Assembly: GCF_003116135.1 (NCBI RefSeq)
Contig: NZ_PDOA01000011.1
Coordinates: forward strand, 54,727-118,726
Length of the DNA stretch: 64,000 bases
Direction of reading: 5' to 3'
Origin: Teichococcus aestuarii
Lineage (GTDB): Bacteria > Pseudomonadota > Alphaproteobacteria > Acetobacterales > Acetobacteraceae
Shown here: piece after piece, positions 27,809-38,387 of the stretch
Layout: each line of letters starts with the position of its first letter
How positions within the stretch are numbered: the stretch's first letter is position 1
Made by a program: the position numbers and the translations under genes
The notes under the pieces: generated by a model
Told to the model about the DNA's origin: nothing
Seen by the model: only the letters and a program-made list of their open reading frames with translations
Databases searched by the model: none

Positions 27809-28456
27809 TCAGCGGCCCAGCACCGCCTCGATCTGGCGGGCCACCTCGTCCATCGAGGCCATGCCGTCCACCTGGCTCAGCTTGCCCTGCGCGTCGTAGT
27901 AGGGAAGCAGCGGCGCCGTCTGGCGGTGGTAGGCCTCGAGCCGCGCGGCCACCGTCTCCGCCTTGTCGTCGGCGCGGCGGACGAACTCGGTGCTGCCGCA
28001 GGCATCGCAGACCCCCGGCTTCGCGGTGGGCTTGAAGCTGTCATGGTAGCCGGCGCCGCACTGGGCGCAGGTGAAGCGGCCGGCGATGCGCTCGACCAGC
28101 GCCGCGTCGTCCACCTTCAGCTCGATCACGTGGTCGAGCCGCAGCCCCTTGTCCCGCAGCATCACGTCCAGCGCCTCGGCCTGGGGCGTGGTGCGCGGGA
28201 AGCCGTCCAGGATGAAGCCCTTCGCGCAATCGGGCTGCGAGACCCGGTTGGCCAGCATGGCGGTGATGATGGCGTCCGGCATCAGCTGGCCCGCCTCCAT
28301 GATCGCCTTGGCCTGCTGGCCGATGGCGCTGCCGCTCCGCACCTCGGCGCGCAGCATGTCTCCGGTGGAGATCTGCGCGATGCCGTGGCGCTCCTCCAGC
28401 CGCTTGGCCTGGGTGCCCTTCCCGGCCCCCGGGGGCCCCAGCAGAATCAGGTTCAT
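27809..28456 (-). CDS. adk: Adenylate kinase
   Basis: Interconverts ATP + AMP and 2 ADP. The 215-aa product is the long form. The P-loop is [10 protein letters not shown] (residues 7-16), the NMP-binding region [10 protein letters not shown], and the LID carries four cysteines (CAQC and CDAC) expected to bind zinc. The start is ATG 28456, where [16 protein letters not shown] matches the family; the frame is open nine codons further. It lies downstream of secY in the spc operon, separated by 46 bases. Confidence 0.98.
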   Translation of the reverse strand: MNLILLGPPGAGKGTQAKRLEERHGIAQISTGDMLRAEVRSGSAIGQQAKAIMEAGQLMPDAIITAMLANRVSQPDCAKGFILDGFPRTTPQAEALDVMLRDKGLRLDHVIELKVDDAALVERIAGRFTCAQCGAGYHDSFKPTAKPGVCDACGSTEFVRRADDKAETVAARLEAYHRQTAPLLPYYDAQGKLSQVDGMASMDEVARQIEAVLGR

Positions 28457-28502
28457 CGGCGCTGTTTTCCCGGCCTCATGCACATGCTCCGTCCCCTTCC
28501 CT

Positions 28503-29870
28503 TCAGCGGAGCCGCGGGGTGCCGCCGCGGCCGCCGCCCATGCGGGCCTTGCGGATCAGGCCCTCATACTGGTGCGCGAACAGGTGCGACTGCACCTGCG
28601 CCACCGTGTCCATGGTGACCGAAACGATGATCAGAAGGGAAGTGCCACCGAAGTAGAAGGGCACGCCGTACTGGCTGATCAGGATCTCGGGCAGCAGGCA
28701 GACGATGCAGAGGTAGATGGCGCCCACGCCCGTCAGCCGGCTCAGCACGCGGTCGAGGTAGTCCGCCGTGGCCTGGCCGGGGCGGATGCCGGGCACGAAG
28801 CCGCCATGCTTCTTGAGGTTGTCCGCCGTCTCGGTCGGGTTGAACACCACGGCCGTGTAGAAGAAGGCGAAGAAGATGATCAGCGCCACGTAGAGCGCCA
28901 TGTAGAGCGGCTGCCCGTGCGCCAGCATGTTCGCCACCCGCAGCAGCCAGGAATCGGCCGTGGGGTCCGCCGCCGCGAAGCCCGCGAAGGTGGCCGGCAG
29001 CAGCAGCAGCGAGGAGGCGAAGATCGGCGGGATGACGCCGGCCGTGTTCAGCTTCAGCGGCAGGTGCGTGTTCTCGCCGCCGAACATGCGGTTGCCGACC
29101 TGGCGCTTCGGGTACTGGATGGGGATGCGCCGCTGGGCGCGCTCCATGAACACCACGAAGGCGATGACGGCCAGCGCGATCAGCAGGAAGGCGATGATGA
29201 ACACCGGCGAGAGGGCGCCGGTGCGGCCCAGCTCCAGCGTCGCCACCAGGGCGGAGGGCAGGTTGGCCACGATGCCCGCGAAGATGATCAGGCTGATGCC
29301 GTTGCCGACGCCGCGGGCGGTGATCTGCTCGCCCAGCCACATCAGGAACATGGTTCCGCCCACCAGCGTGACCACGCAGGAGATGCGGAAGAACAGGCCG
29401 GCATCGTACACCGCCGGGCCGAAGCTGCCCTGCATCTGCTCGAGCCCCACGGCGATGCCGTAGGCCTGGAACACGGCGATCAGCACCGTCAGGTAGCGGG
29501 TGTACTGGTTCAGCTTCTTCCGGCCCGACTCGCCCTCCTTCTTGAGGGCCTCGAGCGCCGGCACCGCCGCGCTCATGAGCTGGATGATGATGCTGGCCGA
29601 GATGTACGGCATGATGTTCAGCGCGAAGACCGTCATGCGGCCCAGCGCGCCACCCGTGAACATGTCGAACATGCCCAGGATGCCGCTGCCATGCTGGCGG
29701 AGGATGTCCGCCATGACGGCGGCATCGACCCCCGGCACGGGCACGTAGGTGCCGATGCGGTAGACGATCAGCGCGGCCAGCGTGAACCAGATGCGCTTCT
29801 TGAGCTCGGTGGCCTTTGCAAGGACGCCGAGGTTGAGGTTGGCCGCAAGCTGTTCGGCGGCGGACGCCAT
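28503..29870 (-). CDS. secY: Protein translocase subunit SecY
   Basis: Channel-forming subunit of the SecYEG translocon in the inner membrane. The product is 455 aa with ten TM helices. Hallmarks include GIFNMFTGG-like [32 protein letters not shown] and the cytoplasmic loops bearing [19 protein letters not shown] and [23 protein letters not shown] 29870 follows AAGGGCG with good spacing, which makes the earlier in-frame ATG at 29888 unlikely. Between rplO and secY there are about 120 bases with two hairpins, a possible regulatory point. Confidence 0.98.
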   Translation of the reverse strand: MASAAEQLAANLNLGVLAKATELKKRIWFTLAALIVYRIGTYVPVPGVDAAVMADILRQHGSGILGMFDMFTGGALGRMTVFALNIMPYISASIIIQLMSAAVPALEALKKEGESGRKKLNQYTRYLTVLIAVFQAYGIAVGLEQMQGSFGPAVYDAGLFFRISCVVTLVGGTMFLMWLGEQITARGVGNGISLIIFAGIVANLPSALVATLELGRTGALSPVFIIAFLLIALAVIAFVVFMERAQRRIPIQYPKRQVGNRMFGGENTHLPLKLNTAGVIPPIFASSLLLLPATFAGFAAADPTADSWLLRVANMLAHGQPLYMALYVALIIFFAFFYTAVVFNPTETADNLKKHGGFVPGIRPGQATADYLDRVLSRLTGVGAIYLCIVCLLPEILISQYGVPFYFGGTSLLIIVSVTMDTVAQVQSHLFAHQYEGLIRKARMGGGRGGTPRLR

Positions 29871-29906
29871 GATTTCGCCCTTCTTCATCCGGCGGGCAAC
29901 ATGACT

Positions 29907-29938
29907 GCGGCGCCGGGGGGCAATTCCCGCGGCGCCGC
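29907..29938 (-). other. Intergenic hairpin in the rplO-secY gap, proximal to secY
   Basis: GCGGCGCC (29907-29914) and GGCGCCGC (29931-29938) are perfect complements with a 16-base loop, ending 36 bases before the secY start. No T run follows. It may be a processing or partial-termination signal. Confidence 0.45.
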
Positions 29939-29964
29939 TGCCAGCCCTGACGATGCATCACCTA

Positions 29965-29984
29965 GCCCCCCGGAGGCGGGGGGC
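29965..29984 (-). other. Intergenic hairpin directly after rplO
   Basis: GCCCCCCG and CGGGGGGC form a perfect 8-bp stem around GAGG, starting eight bases after the rplO stop. With its neighbour at 29907-29938 it interrupts the spc operon and could act as an attenuator before secY. Confidence 0.5.
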
Positions 29985-29991
29985 GCAAGCG

Positions 29992-30483
29992 TCACGCCGC
30001 GGGCGCCGCTTCCTTCGCCGGCACCAGCACCGTGATGGTGCCGCCCGCCGCCTCGATCGCCGCCTTCGCGGCCGCCGAGGCGCCGGAGACCGTGATGGTC
30101 ACCGCGCGGCTGATCTCGCCATGCGCCAGCAGGCGCACGCCGGCGATCTTGGCGCCGGTGCGGACCAGGCCGGCCGCCTCCAGCACCGCCTCGTCGATCG
30201 GCTGGTCCGCCGGCAGGCGGCCCGACTCGAGCGCGGCGTTGAGCGCCTTCAGGTTCAGCGGAGCGTATGCCTTGCGGAACAGGTTGACGAAGCCCCGCTT
30301 CGGCAGCCGCCGGTAGATCGGGAGCTGACCGCCCTCGAACCCGTTCAGCGACACGCCCGTGCGGGCCTTCTGGCCCTTCACGCCGCGGCCGGAGGTCTTG
30401 CCCTTGCCCGACCCGATGCCACGGCCGACGCGCTTGAACTTCAGGCGGGCGCCTGCGTTGTCGCGCAGCTCGTTGAGCTTCAT
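29992..30483 (-). CDS. rplO: 50S ribosomal protein L15
   Basis: Central 23S rRNA-binding protein required late in large-subunit assembly. The product is 163 aa with [20 protein letters not shown], the Gly/Lys-rich [20 protein letters not shown] and [17 protein letters not shown]. It starts one base after the rpmD stop. A short Ala-rich C-terminal extension is present. Confidence 0.99.
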   Translation of the reverse strand: MKLNELRDNAGARLKFKRVGRGIGSGKGKTSGRGVKGQKARTGVSLNGFEGGQLPIYRRLPKRGFVNLFRKAYAPLNLKALNAALESGRLPADQPIDEAVLEAAGLVRTGAKIAGVRLLAHGEISRAVTITVSGASAAAKAAIEAAGGTITVLVPAKEAAPAA

Positions 30484-30484
30484 C

Positions 30485-30685
30485 TTACTTCTCCGTGGTC
30501 TCGCCCACCTGGATCAGGTGCGCGACCTTGCGGATCATGCCGCGCACGGCCGGAGTATCCTCCAGCTCGCGCGAACGGCGGATCTTGTTGAGCCCGAGAC
30601 CGATCAGCGTCTCGCGCTGACCGGGCTTGCGGCCGATGGGGGACGCGACCTGCGTCACCCGAACGGTCTTCTTGGCCTCAGACAC
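30485..30685 (-). CDS. rpmD: 50S ribosomal protein L30
   Basis: A 66-aa ferredoxin-like ribosomal protein ([20 protein letters not shown], then [20 protein letters not shown]). The start is GTG 30685, chosen because AGGAGG lies six to seven bases upstream and because [11 protein letters not shown] matches L30; the longer open frame is an antisense-like extension. The GTG lies inside rpsE, an 8-base overlap (GTGTCTGA), so the ribosome site is within the rpsE coding end and the two are coupled. Confidence 0.96.
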   Translation of the reverse strand: MSEAKKTVRVTQVASPIGRKPGQRETLIGLGLNKIRRSRELEDTPAVRGMIRKVAHLIQVGETTEK

Positions 30686-31289
30686 TGGCAGCCTCCTGCG
30701 CCGCCGGCTCCGCGTCCTTGCGCGGGCCGAGCAGGTCGGACACCTTCTTGCCACGACGGGCGGCCACAGCGCGGGGGCTGGTGCAGCGCGTCAGGGCGGC
30801 GAAGGTCGCCTTGACCATGTTGTGCGGGTTCGTGGTGCCGGTGCACTTGGCGACGACGTCGCCCATGCCCAGCGTCTCGAACACCGCGCGCATCGGGCCG
30901 CCGGCGATGATGCCGGTACCCGCGGGGGCGGCGCGCAGGATCACGCGGCCGGCGCCGAACTCGCCGATCACGTCGTGATGCAGGGTGCGGCCCTCGCGCA
31001 TCGGCACCCGGATCATCGTCCGCTTGGCGCGCTCGGTCGCCTTGCGGATCGCTTCCGGAACCTCGCGCGCCTTGCCGGCGCCCCAGCCCACGCGGCCCTT
31101 CTCGTCACCCACCACGACCAGCGCGGCGAAGGAGAAGCGACGGCCACCCTTCACCACCTTGGCGACGCGGTTGATGGTGACCAGCTTGTCCTTCAGCTCG
31201 TCGCCCGGCTCGCGCTCAGTGTTGCGGTCCGGACCCCGGCCGCGGCGATCGCGGTCACCGCCGCCGCCGCTCCTCGGTTCACGTGCCAT
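30678..31289 (-). CDS. rpsE: 30S ribosomal protein S5
   Basis: Decoding-fidelity protein of the small subunit body with mRNA helicase activity. The product is 203 aa, longer than the E. coli protein because of a Gly/Arg/Asp-rich N-terminal tail (about 28 residues) and an Ala-rich C-terminus. The core shows [39 protein letters not shown] and [20 protein letters not shown]. It lies 12 bases after rplR. Confidence 0.99.
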   Translation of the reverse strand: MAREPRSGGGGDRDRRGRGPDRNTEREPGDELKDKLVTINRVAKVVKGGRRFSFAALVVVGDEKGRVGWGAGKAREVPEAIRKATERAKRTMIRVPMREGRTLHHDVIGEFGAGRVILRAAPAGTGIIAGGPMRAVFETLGMGDVVAKCTGTTNPHNMVKATFAALTRCTSPRAVAARRGKKVSDLLGPRKDAEPAAQEAASV

Positions 31290-31301
31290 ATTCTGTGCTC
31301 C

Positions 31302-31664
31302 TTAGAACGACAGCCCGCCCTCGCGGGCGCCGTCCGCCAGGGCTTTCACCCGGCCGTGATACAGGTAGGGACCACGATCGAACACGACCTGGGTCACGCC
31401 GGCGGCCAGAGCGCGCTCGGCCAGCAGCTTGCCGATCGCGGTCGCCGCCTCGCGGTCCGCGCCCGTGCGCAGGCCCTCGCGCTGGGCCTTCTCGATCGAG
31501 GAGGCCGCGGCGAGCGTACGGCCCGCCTTGTCGTCGATGACCTGGGCGTAGATGTGCTTCCCGGAGCGGAAGACCGAAAGACGGGGCCGACCACCGCTCT
31601 TGAGGCGCAGCTGGTAGCGCAGGCGCTTGCGCCGCCGCTCCAGCAGGTTGAGCTTGTTCGCCAT
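31302..31664 (-). CDS. rplR: 50S ribosomal protein L18
   Basis: 5S rRNA-binding protein of the central protuberance, working with L5. The product is 120 aa with [36 protein letters not shown] and the end [23 protein letters not shown] 31664 ([11 protein letters not shown]) was chosen over the longer frame, which overlaps rplF. One base separates it from the rplF stop. Confidence 0.98.
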   Translation of the reverse strand: MANKLNLLERRRKRLRYQLRLKSGGRPRLSVFRSGKHIYAQVIDDKAGRTLAAASSIEKAQREGLRTGADREAATAIGKLLAERALAAGVTQVVFDRGPYLYHGRVKALADGAREGGLSF

Positions 31665-31665
31665 C

Positions 31666-32202
31666 TTACTTCTTCTTCCCCTCCTTCCGGAGGATCGTCT
31701 CGTCCGTGTACCGCACGCCCTTGCCCTTGTACGGCTCGGGGCCGCGGAAGGCGCGGATCTCAGCGGCAACCTGGCCGACCACCTGCTTGTTCACGCCCTC
31801 GACCTTGATGGCGGTCGGGCGCTCCGTGGTGATCTTGATGCCTTCCGGGATCGCGTAGCGGATCTCGTGGCTGTAGCCGAGGTTCAGCACCAGCTCCTTG
31901 CCCTGGACAGCGGCGCGGTAACCCGTGCCGGTGATCTCCATGGACTTGGTGAAGCCAGCGGAGACGCCGGTGACCATGCCGTTGATCAGGCTCCGCGTGG
32001 TGCCCCAGAGGGTGCGCGCACGGCGGTCCGAGCCCAGCGGCTTGACCGTGACCTTGTTGTCCTCGACGGACACATCCACCGCATCCGTGACCAGCGGGAG
32101 CGAGAGCTCGCCCAGCTTGCCCTTGGCGGAGATGACGCCGTCCTTCAGAGCGACCGTAACACCGGCGGGAACCGTGACGGGATACTTGCCGACGCGCGAC
32201 AT
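31666..32202 (-). CDS. rplF: 50S ribosomal protein L6
   Basis: Two-domain protein near the sarcin-ricin loop. The product is 178 aa with [57 protein letters not shown] and the C-terminal [20 protein letters not shown], all diagnostic. The start at ATG 32202 is set by homology. It is 13 bases downstream of rpsH. Confidence 0.99.
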   Translation of the reverse strand: MSRVGKYPVTVPAGVTVALKDGVISAKGKLGELSLPLVTDAVDVSVEDNKVTVKPLGSDRRARTLWGTTRSLINGMVTGVSAGFTKSMEITGTGYRAAVQGKELVLNLGYSHEIRYAIPEGIKITTERPTAIKVEGVNKQVVGQVAAEIRAFRGPEPYKGKGVRYTDETILRKEGKKK

Positions 32203-32215
32203 ACCTATCCCTCCC

Positions 32216-32614
32216 TCAGAACACGCGGCACAGGACCTCGCCGCCGACATTGGCAGCGCGGGCCTCGTTGTCGCTCATCACGCCACGCGGCGTGGAGAGG
32301 ATGGAAATGCCGAGCCCGTTGTAGAACTTCGGCAGCTCCTTGATCTTGGAGTAGACGCGCCGGCCAGGCTTGGAGACACGCATGATCTCCTTGATGGCGG
32401 GCTCGCCCTCCGAATACTTCAGCTCGATGTCCAGCACGTTGATGCCGGGGCGAACTTCCTCGGCCCGGTACGCGCGGATGAAGCCTTCACGCTTCAGGAC
32501 TTCGAGCACATCGGCGCGAAGGCGGCTGGCGGGAGACGTGACGCGCGCCTTACGGGCACGGTGCCCGTTGCGGATGCGAGTCAGCATATCGCCCAGCGGA
32601 TCGGACAGCGACAT
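32216..32614 (-). CDS. rpsH: 30S ribosomal protein S8
   Basis: Early-assembly 16S rRNA-binding protein; in E. coli it is also the translational repressor of the spc operon. The product is 132 aa with [20 protein letters not shown] and the RNA-binding end [20 protein letters not shown], which carries the conserved STxxGxM motif. It lies nine bases after rpsN. No spc-type S8 target could be identified by eye. Confidence 0.99.
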   Translation of the reverse strand: MSLSDPLGDMLTRIRNGHRARKARVTSPASRLRADVLEVLKREGFIRAYRAEEVRPGINVLDIELKYSEGEPAIKEIMRVSKPGRRVYSKIKELPKFYNGLGISILSTPRGVMSDNEARAANVGGEVLCRVF

Positions 32615-32623
32615 GCGTCCCCC

Positions 32624-32929
32624 TTACCAGCTGGCCTTGACGAGACCCGGGATCTGGCCGTTCGAGGCCAGGTCACGGAGCGCGTTACGGCTCAGCTTGA
32701 ACTTGCGGTAGTTGCCGCGCGGGCGGCCGGTCAGCTCACAGCGCAGGCGCACGCGAACGCGCGAAGCATTGCGCGGCATCTCCGCGAGCTTCAGCGTCGC
32801 CTCGAAGCGCTCCTCCACCGGCAGCTCACGATCCATGATCGTGGCCTTCAGCGCAGAGCGCTTGGCGGAATGCAGCTTCGAGAGGCGCTCGCGGCGCTTG
32901 TTCTTCTCGACAGCCGAGGTCTTGGCCAT
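32624..32929 (-). CDS. rpsN: 30S ribosomal protein S14
   Basis: Head protein of the small subunit. The 101-aa product is the long, zinc-free form: it lacks the two CxxC motifs of the short form and has [23 protein letters not shown] 32929 ([16 protein letters not shown]) is the family start. It lies 66 bases downstream of rplE, the widest gap within this part of the operon. Confidence 0.98.
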   Translation of the reverse strand: MAKTSAVEKNKRRERLSKLHSAKRSALKATIMDRELPVEERFEATLKLAEMPRNASRVRVRLRCELTGRPRGNYRKFKLSRNALRDLASNGQIPGLVKASW

Positions 32930-32995
32930 GCGGTTTAAATCCTCCGGAACCTGCCCGGCACCCCTGGCTGAGGGCACCTGGGCGGTTTTCCAAAC

Positions 32996-33556
32996 TCAGT
33001 TGACGAAAGGAAGGTCGAAGCCCTTCAGCAGAGCCTTGGCTTCCTTGTCCGTCTTCGCCGTCGTGACGAACACGATGTCCATGCCGCGGACCACGTCCAC
33101 CTTATCATAGCTGATTTCGGGGAACACGATCTGCTCCTTCAGGCCGAGGGCGTAGTTCCCGCGGCCGTCAAAGCCCTTATTACCCGGAAGGCCACGGAAG
33201 TCACGCATGCGCGGCAGCGCGATCGTCACCAGACGGTCGAGAAACTCGAACATCTTGGCGCGACGCAGCGTCACCTTGCAGCCGATGGCCTGGCCCTGGC
33301 GGATCTTGAAGCCGGCAATCGCCTTCTTCGCCAGGGTCTTCACCGGCTTCTGGCCCGCGATCACGGTCAGCTCGGCCAGCGCGGCATCGAGCTTCTTCTG
33401 ATCGGCCGCGGCCTCGCCAACGCCCATGTTGATGACGATCTTGCTCAGCTTCGGAACCTGCATCGGGTTCTGGTAGCCGAACTGCTCCGTCAGGGCCTGG
33501 CGCAGCGTCTCAGCGTAAAGCTGCTGGAAACGGGGCAGTTCCTTGGCGTCGCTCAT
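32996..33556 (-). CDS. rplE: 50S ribosomal protein L5
   Basis: 5S rRNA-binding protein contacting P-site tRNA. The product is 186 aa with [40 protein letters not shown] and [20 protein letters not shown]. Its start overlaps the rplX stop as ATGA, so the pair is translationally coupled. Confidence 0.99.
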   Translation of the reverse strand: MSDAKELPRFQQLYAETLRQALTEQFGYQNPMQVPKLSKIVINMGVGEAAADQKKLDAALAELTVIAGQKPVKTLAKKAIAGFKIRQGQAIGCKVTLRRAKMFEFLDRLVTIALPRMRDFRGLPGNKGFDGRGNYALGLKEQIVFPEISYDKVDVVRGMDIVFVTTAKTDKEAKALLKGFDLPFVN

Positions 33557-33873
33557 GCGTCAATCACCTCGCCCGAGGCCTTCGCGACCCGGACCTTCTT
33601 GCCGTCCTCAAGCACCTTGAAGCCGACGCGGGTCGGCTTATCGGACTTGGGATCGATCAGGGCGATGTTGGAGAGGTTCAGCGACGCTTCCTTCTCCACG
33701 ATGCCGCCCTGCTGGCCCATGCCCTTCGGCTTGGTATGGCGCTTCACCATGTTCAGGCCCTGCACGACGGCACGGCCCTCGGCGGGCAGCACGCGCAGCA
33801 CTTCGCCGCGCTTGCCCTTGTCCTTACCCGTCAGGATCTGGACGCGGTCGCCCTTCTTGATCTTCGCGGCCAT
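33553..33873 (-). CDS. rplX: 50S ribosomal protein L24
   Basis: Assembly initiator binding the 5' region of 23S rRNA. The product is 106 aa with a KOW motif ([20 protein letters not shown]) and the conserved [16 protein letters not shown]. It is three bases downstream of rplN and overlaps rplE by four. Confidence 0.99.
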   Translation of the reverse strand: MAAKIKKGDRVQILTGKDKGKRGEVLRVLPAEGRAVVQGLNMVKRHTKPKGMGQQGGIVEKEASLNLSNIALIDPKSDKPTRVGFKVLEDGKKVRVAKASGEVIDA

Positions 33874-33876
33874 GGA

Positions 33877-34245
33877 TTACAGAACCTCCGGCGCCAGCGA
33901 AATGATCTTCATGAACTTCCGCGCGCGCAGCTCGCGCACGACGGGCCCGAAGATGCGGGTGCCGATCGGCTCGTTCTGCTTGTTCAGCAGCACGGCCGCG
34001 TTGCGATCGAAGCGGATGACGGTGCCGTCCTGACGGCGGACGGGATAGGCCGTCCGCACGATCACGGCGCGCTGCACGTCGCCCTTCTTCACCTTGCCGC
34101 GGGGAATCGCTTCCTTCACGGACACCACGATGACGTCGCCCACCGAGGCGGTGCGGCGCTTGGAGCCGCCCAGCACCTTGATGCACTGGACGCGGCGCGC
34201 GCCCGAGTTGTCGGCGACCTCGAGGTTGGACTCAACGATGATCAT
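33877..34245 (-). CDS. rplN: 50S ribosomal protein L14
   Basis: Intersubunit-bridge protein and docking site for the silencing factor RsfS. The product is 122 aa, nearly invariant: [40 protein letters not shown] and [20 protein letters not shown]. It lies 16 bases after rpsQ. Confidence 0.99.
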   Translation of the reverse strand: MIIVESNLEVADNSGARRVQCIKVLGGSKRRTASVGDVIVVSVKEAIPRGKVKKGDVQRAVIVRTAYPVRRQDGTVIRFDRNAAVLLNKQNEPIGTRIFGPVVRELRARKFMKIISLAPEVL

Positions 34246-34261
34246 CGGTCAGTCTCGATTC

Positions 34262-34558
34262 TCAGGCCTGCGCGTCGGCGGCCACGGGGGCGCCCACGGT
34301 GAAGCCGGCCGTCTCGACCGCGGCGCCGTTGCGCTCGATCACCAGCCAGGTCTTCCGCTTGCTGATCGGGCGGCACTCCTCGATCGCCACGACATCGCCT
34401 TCCTTGCACAGGTTGGCGTCGTCATGCGCGGCGTACTTCTTCGAGCGCCGGATGAACTTCTTGTAGAGCGGATGCATCACGCGACGCTCGACAAGAACCG
34501 TGACGGTCTTGTCCATCTTGTCGCTAACCACCCGCCCGGTGAGGACGCGCTTCGGCAT
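34262..34558 (-). CDS. rpsQ: 30S ribosomal protein S17
   Basis: Primary 16S rRNA-binding OB-fold protein. The product is 98 aa with [40 protein letters not shown] and [21 protein letters not shown] short Ala/Val-rich tail extends it beyond the E. coli protein. The ATG 34558 start is family-defined. It is 16 bases after rpmC. Confidence 0.99.
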   Translation of the reverse strand: MPKRVLTGRVVSDKMDKTVTVLVERRVMHPLYKKFIRRSKKYAAHDDANLCKEGDVVAIEECRPISKRKTWLVIERNGAAVETAGFTVGAPVAADAQA

Positions 34559-34574
34559 AGCCGGGGTCTCCTCG

Positions 34575-34781
34575 TCAGGCCTTGGCGGCCGAGCGGGACT
34601 GCTCGGCCAGGACGGTCTTAACACGGGCGATGTCGCGGCGCACCACCTTGATGCGGGAAACCGCCTCAAGCTGGCCTGTCGCGCGCTGGAAGCGCAGGTT
34701 GAACTGCTCCTTGCGGAGGTCCAGCAACATCGTCTTCAGCTCGTCCGCGCTCTTGGCGCGGACATCCACGATCTTGGTCAT
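34575..34781 (-). CDS. rpmC: 50S ribosomal protein L29
   Basis: A 68-aa helical hairpin near the exit tunnel, part of the trigger-factor and SRP docking area with L23. The diagnostic segment is [20 protein letters not shown] followed by [16 protein letters not shown]. Four bases separate it from the rplP stop. Confidence 0.98.
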   Translation of the reverse strand: MTKIVDVRAKSADELKTMLLDLRKEQFNLRFQRATGQLEAVSRIKVVRRDIARVKTVLAEQSRSAAKA

Positions 34782-34785
34782 AGGA

Positions 34786-35208
34786 TCAGGCCTCCGCCGC
34801 GCCCAGGCGGGTCACGAGCTTGGTCTTGATCGGCAGCTTCGCCGCACCGAGGGTCAGCGCCTCGCGCGCCGTCTCGAGCGAGACGCCGTCGATCTCGAAC
34901 ATGATGCGACCAGGCTTGACGCGGGCCGCCCAGTACTCCGGCGCGCCCTTGCCCGAACCCATGCGGACTTCCGCCGGCTTCGTGGAGACGGGAACGTCGG
35001 GGAAGATGCGGATCCACACCCGGCCCTGGCGCTTCATGGCGCGGGTGATGGCACGACGCGCGGCCTCGATCTGGCGCGCGGTGACGCGCTCCGGCTCGAG
35101 CGCCTTCAGGCCGAAGCCGCCGAAGGACAGCGTGAAGCCGCCCTTCGCCACGCCCTTGATACGGCCCTTGTGCGCCTTACGGAACTTCGTGCGCTTCGGG
35201 GAAAGCAT
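34786..35208 (-). CDS. rplP: 50S ribosomal protein L16
   Basis: Contacts the A-site tRNA and 5S rRNA region. The product is 140 aa with [40 protein letters not shown] and [20 protein letters not shown], which includes the conserved arginine hydroxylated in some bacteria. It is 12 bases after rpsC. Confidence 0.99.
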   Translation of the reverse strand: MLSPKRTKFRKAHKGRIKGVAKGGFTLSFGGFGLKALEPERVTARQIEAARRAITRAMKRQGRVWIRIFPDVPVSTKPAEVRMGSGKGAPEYWAARVKPGRIMFEIDGVSLETAREALTLGAAKLPIKTKLVTRLGAAEA

Positions 35209-35220
35209 TGTCCGTTATCC

Positions 35221-35898
35221 TCAGCGCTGCGGCGCCTGCTCCGCCGCGCGCTTATCCTGCGCGAGCGGGTCGTGCGCCATGATCTCGCCCTTGAAGATCC
35301 AGACCTTCACACCGCAGGTGCCGTAGGTGGTCTTCGCGGTCGCCGTGCCATAGTCGATATCCGCGCGGAGGGTATGCAGGGGCACGCGGCCCTCGCGGTA
35401 CCACTCCATCCGGGCAATCTCGGCGCCGCCCAGGCGGCCGCCGCAATTGATCCGGATGCCGCCGGCGCCGAGGCGCATGGCGGACTGCACGGCGCGCTTC
35501 ATCGCGCGGCGGAACGCCACGCGGCGCTCCAGCTGCTGCGCGATGCTCTCGGCAACCAGCTGCGCCTCGATCTCCGGCTTGCGGATCTCGACGATGTTCA
35601 GCGCCACCTCGGCCCCGGCCAGCTTGGCCAGATCCTTGCGCAGAACCTCGATGTCGGCGCCCTTCTTGCCGATCACGACGCCCGGGCGGGCGGCGTGGAT
35701 CGTCACGCGCGGCTTCTTCGCCGGGCGCTCGATGATCACCTTCGACACGCCGGCGCCCTTCAGGCGCGACTTCAGCGTGTTGCGAAGCTTCAGGTCATCG
35801 TGCAGCAGCCGGGAATAGTCGGCATCGGCGAACCAGCGGGAATCCCAGGTCCGGTTGATGCCGAGCCGCAGCCCGATCGGATTGACTTTATGGCCCAT
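35221..35898 (-). CDS. rpsC: 30S ribosomal protein S3
   Basis: mRNA-entry-channel protein with an N-terminal KH domain ([18 protein letters not shown]) and a C-terminal domain ([20 protein letters not shown], then [20 protein letters not shown]). The product is 225 aa from ATG 35898 ([20 protein letters not shown]). The start follows rplV by two bases. Confidence 0.99.
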   Translation of the reverse strand: MGHKVNPIGLRLGINRTWDSRWFADADYSRLLHDDLKLRNTLKSRLKGAGVSKVIIERPAKKPRVTIHAARPGVVIGKKGADIEVLRKDLAKLAGAEVALNIVEIRKPEIEAQLVAESIAQQLERRVAFRRAMKRAVQSAMRLGAGGIRINCGGRLGGAEIARMEWYREGRVPLHTLRADIDYGTATAKTTYGTCGVKVWIFKGEIMAHDPLAQDKRAAEQAPQR

Positions 35899-35900
35899 GT

Positions 35901-36305
35901 TTACGCGGCCTCCTGCTGCGCCGGCTCGGCGTCCGCCTGCTTCTCGGCAACCACGATGGACAGGTGGCTGAACCACTTCTCCACGCGGGCCGCCTTGCCG
36001 CGGCCGCGCGCGTGGAAGCGCTTCATCACGATGGCGCGGCCCACTTCCACCTTCGACACGACCAGGCGGTCGACGTCGAGCTGGTGGTTGTTCTCCGCGT
36101 TCGCGATGGCGCTCTCCAGCGTCGCCTTCACCGTCTGCGCGATGCGGCGCTTGGAGAAGGTCAGGATCGCGACCGCGTCCTGCGCCTTCTTCCCACGGAT
36201 CAGCCCGGCGGCCAGGTTGAGCTTGTAGGGCGAGACCCGGATGTTCCGGGTCACGGCCTTCGCCTCGGTCTCGGCGAGCGTGCGCTCGTGCTTTGGCTTG
36301 CTCAT
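35901..36305 (-). CDS. rplV: 50S ribosomal protein L22
   Basis: Lines the nascent-peptide tunnel with its extended beta hairpin. The product is 134 aa with [40 protein letters not shown] and [20 protein letters not shown], where the hairpin tip sequence is wild type in appearance. An Ala/Glu/Gln tail extends it past the E. coli length. It is three bases after rpsS. Confidence 0.99.
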   Translation of the reverse strand: MSKPKHERTLAETEAKAVTRNIRVSPYKLNLAAGLIRGKKAQDAVAILTFSKRRIAQTVKATLESAIANAENNHQLDVDRLVVSKVEVGRAIVMKRFHARGRGKAARVEKWFSHLSIVVAEKQADAEPAQQEAA

Positions 36306-36308
36306 CGC

Positions 36309-36587
36309 TTAGCCCCGCTTCGCCTTCTTGTCCGAGGAGTGCCCGGTGAAGGTGCGCGTCGGCGAGAACTCGCCGAACTTGTGGCCCACCATGTTCTCGG
36401 ACACCTGGACGGGAATGAACTTCTTGCCGTTGTAGACACCGAAGGTCAGCCCGACGAACTGCGGCAGGATCGTGCTGCGACGCGACCAGATCTTGATGAT
36501 CTCGTTGCGCGTCGACGCACGGGCCGCGTCCGCCTTGTTCAGCAGGTAGCCGTCGACGAACGGCCCCTTCCAGACACTGCGCGACAT
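36309..36587 (-). CDS. rpsS: 30S ribosomal protein S19
   Basis: Head protein forming a complex with S13 at the A-site finger bridge. The product is 92 aa, the normal length: [36 protein letters not shown] and [23 protein letters not shown] 36587 is five bases after the rplB stop. Confidence 0.99.
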   Translation of the reverse strand: MSRSVWKGPFVDGYLLNKADAARASTRNEIIKIWSRRSTILPQFVGLTFGVYNGKKFIPVQVSENMVGHKFGEFSPTRTFTGHSSDKKAKRG

Positions 36588-36592
36588 CGCGG

Positions 36593-37426
36593 TCAGCCCT
36601 TCGTCACGTTGCGGCGACGGACGATCAGCTTGTCCGTGCGCTTGTTGGTGCGGGTCTTGTAGCCCTTGGTCGGCTTGCCCCACGGCGTCACCGGGTGGCG
36701 GCCACCCGAGGTCCGGCCCTCGCCACCACCATGCGGGTGGTCGACAGGGTTCATGACGACGCCGCGCTGATGCGGCTTGCGGCCCAGCCAGCGCGAGCGG
36801 CCGGCCTTGCCGATATGCTGGTTCTGGTTGTCCGGGTTGGACACCGCACCGATCGAGGCCATGCACTCGCCACGCACCAGGCGCAGCTCACCGGACATCA
36901 GCTTCACCTGCGCGTAGCCGGCGTCCTTGCCGACGAGCTGCCCGTAGGTGCCGGCCGAGCGGGCGATCTTGCCACCCGCGCCGGGCTTCATCTCGATGTT
37001 GTAGATGATCGTGCCGACCGGGATCGAGCCGAGCGGCATCGCGTTGCCCGGCTTGATGTCCACACGCTCACCGGCCACGACCGTGTCGCCCACCTTCAGG
37101 CGCTGCGGCGCGAGGATGTAGGCGAGCTCGCCGTCCTCGTACTTCAGCAGCGCGATGAAGGCGGTGCGGTTCGGGTCGTATTCCAGCCGCTCCACGGTGG
37201 CCGGCACATCGAACTTGCGGCGCTTGAAATCGACGACGCGGTAGCTCTGCTTGTGCCCGCCGCCCCGGAACCGGACGGTGATGCGGCCATGATTGTTGCG
37301 GCCGCCGGAGTGGCTCTTGCCCTCCGTCAGCTGCTTGACCGGCTTGCCCTTGTACAGCTCGGAACGATCGATGAGGATCGTGCCGCGCAGGCTCGGGGTG
37401 ACCGGGTTAAAGTGCTTCAGCGCCAT
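36593..37426 (-). CDS. rplB: 50S ribosomal protein L2
   Basis: Essential 23S rRNA protein needed for subunit joining and peptidyl-transferase activity. The product is 277 aa with [21 protein letters not shown]-type [20 protein letters not shown] and the universally conserved [20 protein letters not shown] containing the critical histidine. It begins four bases after rplW. Confidence 0.99.
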   Translation of the reverse strand: MALKHFNPVTPSLRGTILIDRSELYKGKPVKQLTEGKSHSGGRNNHGRITVRFRGGGHKQSYRVVDFKRRKFDVPATVERLEYDPNRTAFIALLKYEDGELAYILAPQRLKVGDTVVAGERVDIKPGNAMPLGSIPVGTIIYNIEMKPGAGGKIARSAGTYGQLVGKDAGYAQVKLMSGELRLVRGECMASIGAVSNPDNQNQHIGKAGRSRWLGRKPHQRGVVMNPVDHPHGGGEGRTSGGRHPVTPWGKPTKGYKTRTNKRTDKLIVRRRNVTKG

Positions 37427-37430
37427 GGCG

Positions 37431-37760
37431 TTAAGCGAGCCCCGTGGTGAGGTCGATGCTCTGGCCCTCGGCCAGGCGGACGACCGCCTTCTTCCAGTCG
37501 GAGCGCACGCCCTCACGGCCGCGCACCCGCTTGGTCTTGCCCTTCATGACGAGGGTGTTCACGGCGACGACCGTCACCCCGAACAGGCCCTCGACGGAGG
37601 CCTTGATCTCCGGCTTCGAGGCAGTCAGCGGCACCTTGAAGGTGACCTGGTTCTGCTCCGCGAGGCCGGTGGCCTTCTCGGTGATGACCGGCGCGAGGAT
37701 GGTCAGATACATCTTCTCGCGCGAGATCACGGGCTTCTTCTTGGTCGCGGTCTCGCTCAT
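37431..37760 (-). CDS. rplW: 50S ribosomal protein L23
   Basis: Docking protein at the tunnel exit for trigger factor and SRP. The product is 109 aa with [40 protein letters not shown] and [20 protein letters not shown]. Its start overlaps the rplD stop as ATGA. Confidence 0.99.
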   Translation of the reverse strand: MSETATKKKPVISREKMYLTILAPVITEKATGLAEQNQVTFKVPLTASKPEIKASVEGLFGVTVVAVNTLVMKGKTKRVRGREGVRSDWKKAVVRLAEGQSIDLTTGLA

Positions 37761-38377
37761 GCCAGCCGCTCCTTCAGAGCCTCGACGGCCTGGCGGGTCA
37801 CCGCCAGCACGTCATGCTTCAGAATGTCGTAAACGTTGGCGCCCAGCGTGGGCAGCACGTTCACGTTCGGAAGGTTGCGCACGGCGCGGCCGAAGCCGTC
37901 CTCCACCGACGCATCCACCACCAGCGCGCTCTTCCAGCCCAGCGCCTTGACCTTGGAGGCCATGGCGGAGGTCTTGGCGGCGTCGCCGAGCGAGGCGGTG
38001 TCGAGGACGATCAGCTTGCCCTCGGCGGCCTTCTGGCTCAGCGCGCTGATCAGGCCCAGGCGGCGGACCTTCTTGTTCAGCGAGTAGCCGTGGTCGCGCA
38101 CGACGGGGCCGTGCACGGCGCCACCGGTGCGGAACTGCGGCGCGCGGAGCGAGCCCTGGCGCGCGTTACCGGTGCCCTTCTGCCGATACGGCTTCTTGGT
38201 CGTCCCGGAAACCTCGCCCATGCCCTTCACCTTGTGGGTGCCGGCGCGGCGCTTGGCGAGCTGCCAGTGCACCACGCGCGCCATGATGTCGGCGCGGGGG
38301 GAGGCGGCGAACAGCGCGTCCGGGAGGTCGATCTCGCCGGCCTGACCGTTGTCCAGGGTGATGACAGGAACCTGCAT
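37757..38377 (-). CDS. rplD: 50S ribosomal protein L4
   Basis: Tunnel-constriction protein; in E. coli L4 represses its own S10 operon. The product is 206 aa with the extended loop [20 protein letters not shown] and [20 protein letters not shown]. The start at ATG 38377 ([19 protein letters not shown]) matches the family; a longer open frame is ignored. It lies 10 bases after rplC. Confidence 0.99.
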   Translation of the reverse strand: MQVPVITLDNGQAGEIDLPDALFAASPRADIMARVVHWQLAKRRAGTHKVKGMGEVSGTTKKPYRQKGTGNARQGSLRAPQFRTGGAVHGPVVRDHGYSLNKKVRRLGLISALSQKAAEGKLIVLDTASLGDAAKTSAMASKVKALGWKSALVVDASVEDGFGRAVRNLPNVNVLPTLGANVYDILKHDVLAVTRQAVEALKERLA

Positions 38378-38387
38378 GTCCTTACCC

